Of a stretch of DNA of 9,378 nt, positions 7,807-9,378 are shown in pieces. Location: contig JACMMY010000274.1 of NCBI GenBank assembly GCA_014378805.1, positions 1 to 9,378 on the forward strand, given 5' to 3'. The stretch's first letter is position 1, and the number at the start of each line of letters is the position of its first letter. The position numbers and the translations under genes are program-made. The notes beneath the pieces were generated by a model. That model saw only the letters and a list, made by a program, of their open reading frames with translations. It was not told where the DNA came from and did not search any database. The stretch is from Moraxellaceae bacterium (GTDB taxonomy: Bacteria; Pseudomonadota; Gammaproteobacteria; Pseudomonadales; Moraxellaceae).

Positions 7807-7835
7807 ATAGTAATAGTAATGGTTCTCATTTGCAA
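7807..7835 (-). promoter_or_regulatory. Probable piuA promoter
   Basis: Minus-strand TTGCAA (7835-7830) and TACTAT (7812-7807), four of six matches each to -35 and -10, are separated by exactly 17 nt. The spacer is filled by a Fur-like palindrome, the usual arrangement for iron repression. The predicted leader is about 95 nt. Confidence 0.5.
7814..7833 (-). promoter_or_regulatory. Fur-box-like site within the piuA promoter
   Basis: The minus-strand core TGAGAACCATTACTA (7828-7814) matches 11 of 15 positions of TGATAATCATTATCA, and the 19-mer at 7833-7815 matches 13 of 19 of the Fur consensus. Position over the spacer and -10 supports repression by Fe-Fur. Confidence 0.6.
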
Positions 7836-7854
7836 CATAAGAATAATCATTGTA
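7836..7854 (+). promoter_or_regulatory. Second Fur-box-like site upstream of piuA
   Basis: The plus-strand 19-mer beginning CATAAGAATAATC matches 14 of 19 positions of the Fur consensus. It lies just upstream of the -35 and adjacent to the first site, suggesting an extended Fur operator. Confidence 0.55.
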
Positions 7855-8009
7855 TCTAGCAAACTTACAAAGCGCCCTCAGTTCACGACAATTTAATTCA
7901 CATTAATACTATAAATAATCAATAATAATCATGACTTTACATATATAAAAACTCAATTATCTATAATTTACATCCTACATTCAACTTCCTTCTCAAACGA
8001 TATACCCAT
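7855..8009. other. AT-rich intergenic stretch without a recognised gene
   Basis: Together with the promoter region this fills the gene-free interval 7705-8083. It is very AT-rich. A third, weaker Fur-like match (12 of 19) lies at 7918-7936, around AATAATCATGAC. No ORF with a ribosome binding site and no RNA gene was seen. Confidence 0.5.
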
Positions 8010-8051
8010 AAAAAAAGCCATCTAATGATTATCACTAGATGGCTTTTTTTT
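8010..8051 (-). terminator. Intrinsic terminator after the ZnuD-like gene
   Basis: An 8-bp GC-containing stem, GCCATCTA (8017-8024) with TAGATGGC (8036-8043), can extend inward to 12 bp on the minus strand with one G-U pair and a TAA triloop. It is flanked by seven As and eight Ts, so it can act in both directions. It lies about 33 nt after the receptor's stop at 8084. The inner part is also a Fur-like palindrome. Confidence 0.9.
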
Positions 8052-8083
8052 ATGTCCACACGTTTAATTGAGGATAAACCCTT

Positions 8084-9378
8084 TTAAAACGTCACACGCA
8101 ATCCAGCCTTCACACTACGTCCCGCTTCTGGTGCGATATCCCGTAAAATAGAACTCGCATAACGAATTGTCGCATTCGTCAAATTATCTGCACGCAAATA
8201 AGCCAGCCAAGTATGTTCGCGCATTTGGAATGGATAGGAAGTCACCAGATTTAGCCGTGTGTAGCCATTCGTCGGTAAATCATGATCTGGAACTTGTGTT
8301 TGTGCCCATGCATGGGTCACTTCTGCACGCGTCACCAGACTGTTGAGATGATAATCAATCCCTGCCGTAACGCGTAACGGCGATATGCGCGGCAATGGTT
8401 GTCCTGTTGTACGATTTTCTGCATGGGTGTAATCCGCACGCAAATCAGCATTCACTTGTTGTGCATCAATATCCGATTTCCAAAGTCGCGCTTTCCCTTC
8501 AAACTCCGCACCATAAAACTGTGCTGCAACGCCTGTGTAAACGGCTTCAGGCAAAGCACCATCATCAGTACGCCCGACAAAATCACCGTCATCATTTCGG
8601 TGACTTCCCGTATTTAACTCTGCGAGATAATGACTAAAATGCGTGTAATACACACTGGTTCGCGCACGATACGCGCCATGCTCAAAGACTAAACCCAGAT
8701 CTGTGGAATAGGCTTTTTCTTTCACAGCATCTTGATTGCCCACGAGATACTGACCTGTCGCGGCATGTGGGCCATTGGCATACAACTCATAAAAAGTCGG
8801 TGTCCGCTCGGTGTAACTCACATTCGAAGTCGCCGACCAAAACCGATCAAGCTGATACACTGCGCCCAATGAGCCGCTTCCTGCGAGGAAATCACGATCT
8901 TCAGCACTGGCAAAACGAGGATTCTTGAGACTACTTGGCGAATAAGAAGTACCTTCAAATCGCCCACCAAGGCTCAGTGTCAATGGCGCACTCACCTTCC
9001 AATTTTCTAGAAAAAAGACTGCCGCGGACTGCGTATCGGTTTCTGGAACAAGCGCCTCACTGCCGAGTGCAGAGAAAGTCGTATTGGCAAATTGCAATCC
9101 AACAACACCATCTAACGCACCCCATTTGGCGTGGTGCGACTCGATCCGTCCTTCATAACCTTGATTCTTAAATGTCGTCCCAACCGTACCATGATCAACT
9201 TCTTGATGTTGATAATCGGTATACGCAAAATTCACTTTTACATCACGCATTGGACCAGATAGATTTTTGATTTCCGATGCAAACGCCAACTTGGTTTGAT
9301 CCATCTTCAAACGCACGCCATCTTCGGCAACTGAGCCATAGTTCGAATCAAAAGTAGATAACGACAAACCTACGTAAT
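8084..9378 (-). CDS. znuD: TonB-dependent receptor, ZnuD-like, N-terminus beyond the right edge
   Basis: The C-terminal 430 residues of an outer-membrane receptor; the frame is open to the right edge, entering with YVGLSLSTFDSNYG, a sequence typical of the end of the plug and first barrel strand region in ZnuD-type receptors. A TTG at 9367 is not the true start: signal peptide, TonB box and most of the plug, roughly 250 residues by family size, lie outside. Family-like motifs are TPTFYELYANGPHAATGQY (192-210 of the fragment), YGAEFEG (288-294) and the terminal APEAGRSVKAGLRVTF, ending in Phe as barrels require. Histidine- and aspartate-rich loops (HHAKWG at 81-86, HFSHY at 246-250, SHRNDDGD at 258-265, PDHD at 363-366) fit metal binding. 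ZnuD imports zinc and, in Neisseria, haem, under Zur control. Any Zur site would lie outside the window. Zinc as substrate is inferred; another metal receptor is possible. Confidence 0.8.
   Translation of the reverse strand, partial: YVGLSLSTFDSNYGSVAEDGVRLKMDQTKLAFASEIKNLSGPMRDVKVNFAYTDYQHQEVDHGTVGTTFKNQGYEGRIESHHAKWGALDGVVGLQFANTTFSALGSEALVPETDTQSAAVFFLENWKVSAPLTLSLGGRFEGTSYSPSSLKNPRFASAEDRDFLAGSGSLGAVYQLDRFWSATSNVSYTERTPTFYELYANGPHAATGQYLVGNQDAVKEKAYSTDLGLVFEHGAYRARTSVYYTHFSHYLAELNTGSHRNDDGDFVGRTDDGALPEAVYTGVAAQFYGAEFEGKARLWKSDIDAQQVNADLRADYTHAENRTTGQPLPRISPLRVTAGIDYHLNSLVTRAEVTHAWAQTQVPDHDLPTNGYTRLNLVTSYPFQMREHTWLAYLRADNLTNATIRYASSILRDIAPEAGRSVKAGLRVTF

Noticed and set aside
7788..7850. 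Twenty-codon minus-strand ORF (MIILMLQM...) upstream of piuA
   Set aside because: It overlaps the promoter and Fur-like sites and would start upstream of the predicted transcription start.
8084..9367. Reading the ZnuD-like gene as a complete 427-aa protein from the TTG at 9367
   Set aside because: The frame continues upstream with family-typical residues, and the protein would lack signal peptide, TonB box and plug.

Overview
The window looks like chromosomal DNA from a gammaproteobacterium of the Moraxellaceae, most likely Acinetobacter. The basis is the moderately AT-rich base composition and the close resemblance of the encoded receptors and dioxygenase to families well known there; no search was run. 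Every convincing gene lies on the minus strand, so transcription runs from right to left.

Layout in transcription order: (1) 9378-8084, the C-terminal 430 residues of a TonB-dependent outer-membrane receptor resembling the zinc/haem receptor ZnuD, closed by a strong intrinsic terminator. (2) An AT-rich control region (7705-8009) with a probable promoter and two Fur-box-like sites. (3) 7704-5218, a complete catecholate-type siderophore receptor of the PiuA/Fiu class, followed by a hairpin and an intrinsic terminator. (4) 5031-4336, the Fe(II)/2-oxoglutarate dioxygenase PiuC (YbiX), the usual partner of PiuA/Fiu receptors. (5) 4169 down to the left edge, three co-directional envelope genes: a 195-residue exported protein, an overlapping 610-residue exported protein with TPR-like helices and a C-terminal coiled coil, and the first 560 residues of a large exported TPR protein that runs out of the window.

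The first three complete or partial metal-uptake genes are readily placed in known families. The TPR cluster is the least explained part. From general knowledge of similar loci, large periplasmic TPR proteins of this kind often sit next to ExbB/ExbD/TonB-type energy-transducing genes, and the next genes to the left of this window would show whether that holds here. If so, the region would combine outer-membrane metal receptors, a siderophore-linked dioxygenase and a dedicated envelope energising or scaffolding apparatus. That link is an inference; the window itself shows only co-orientation and proximity.

No RNA genes, CRISPR arrays, insertion sequences or clear signs of recent transfer were seen.
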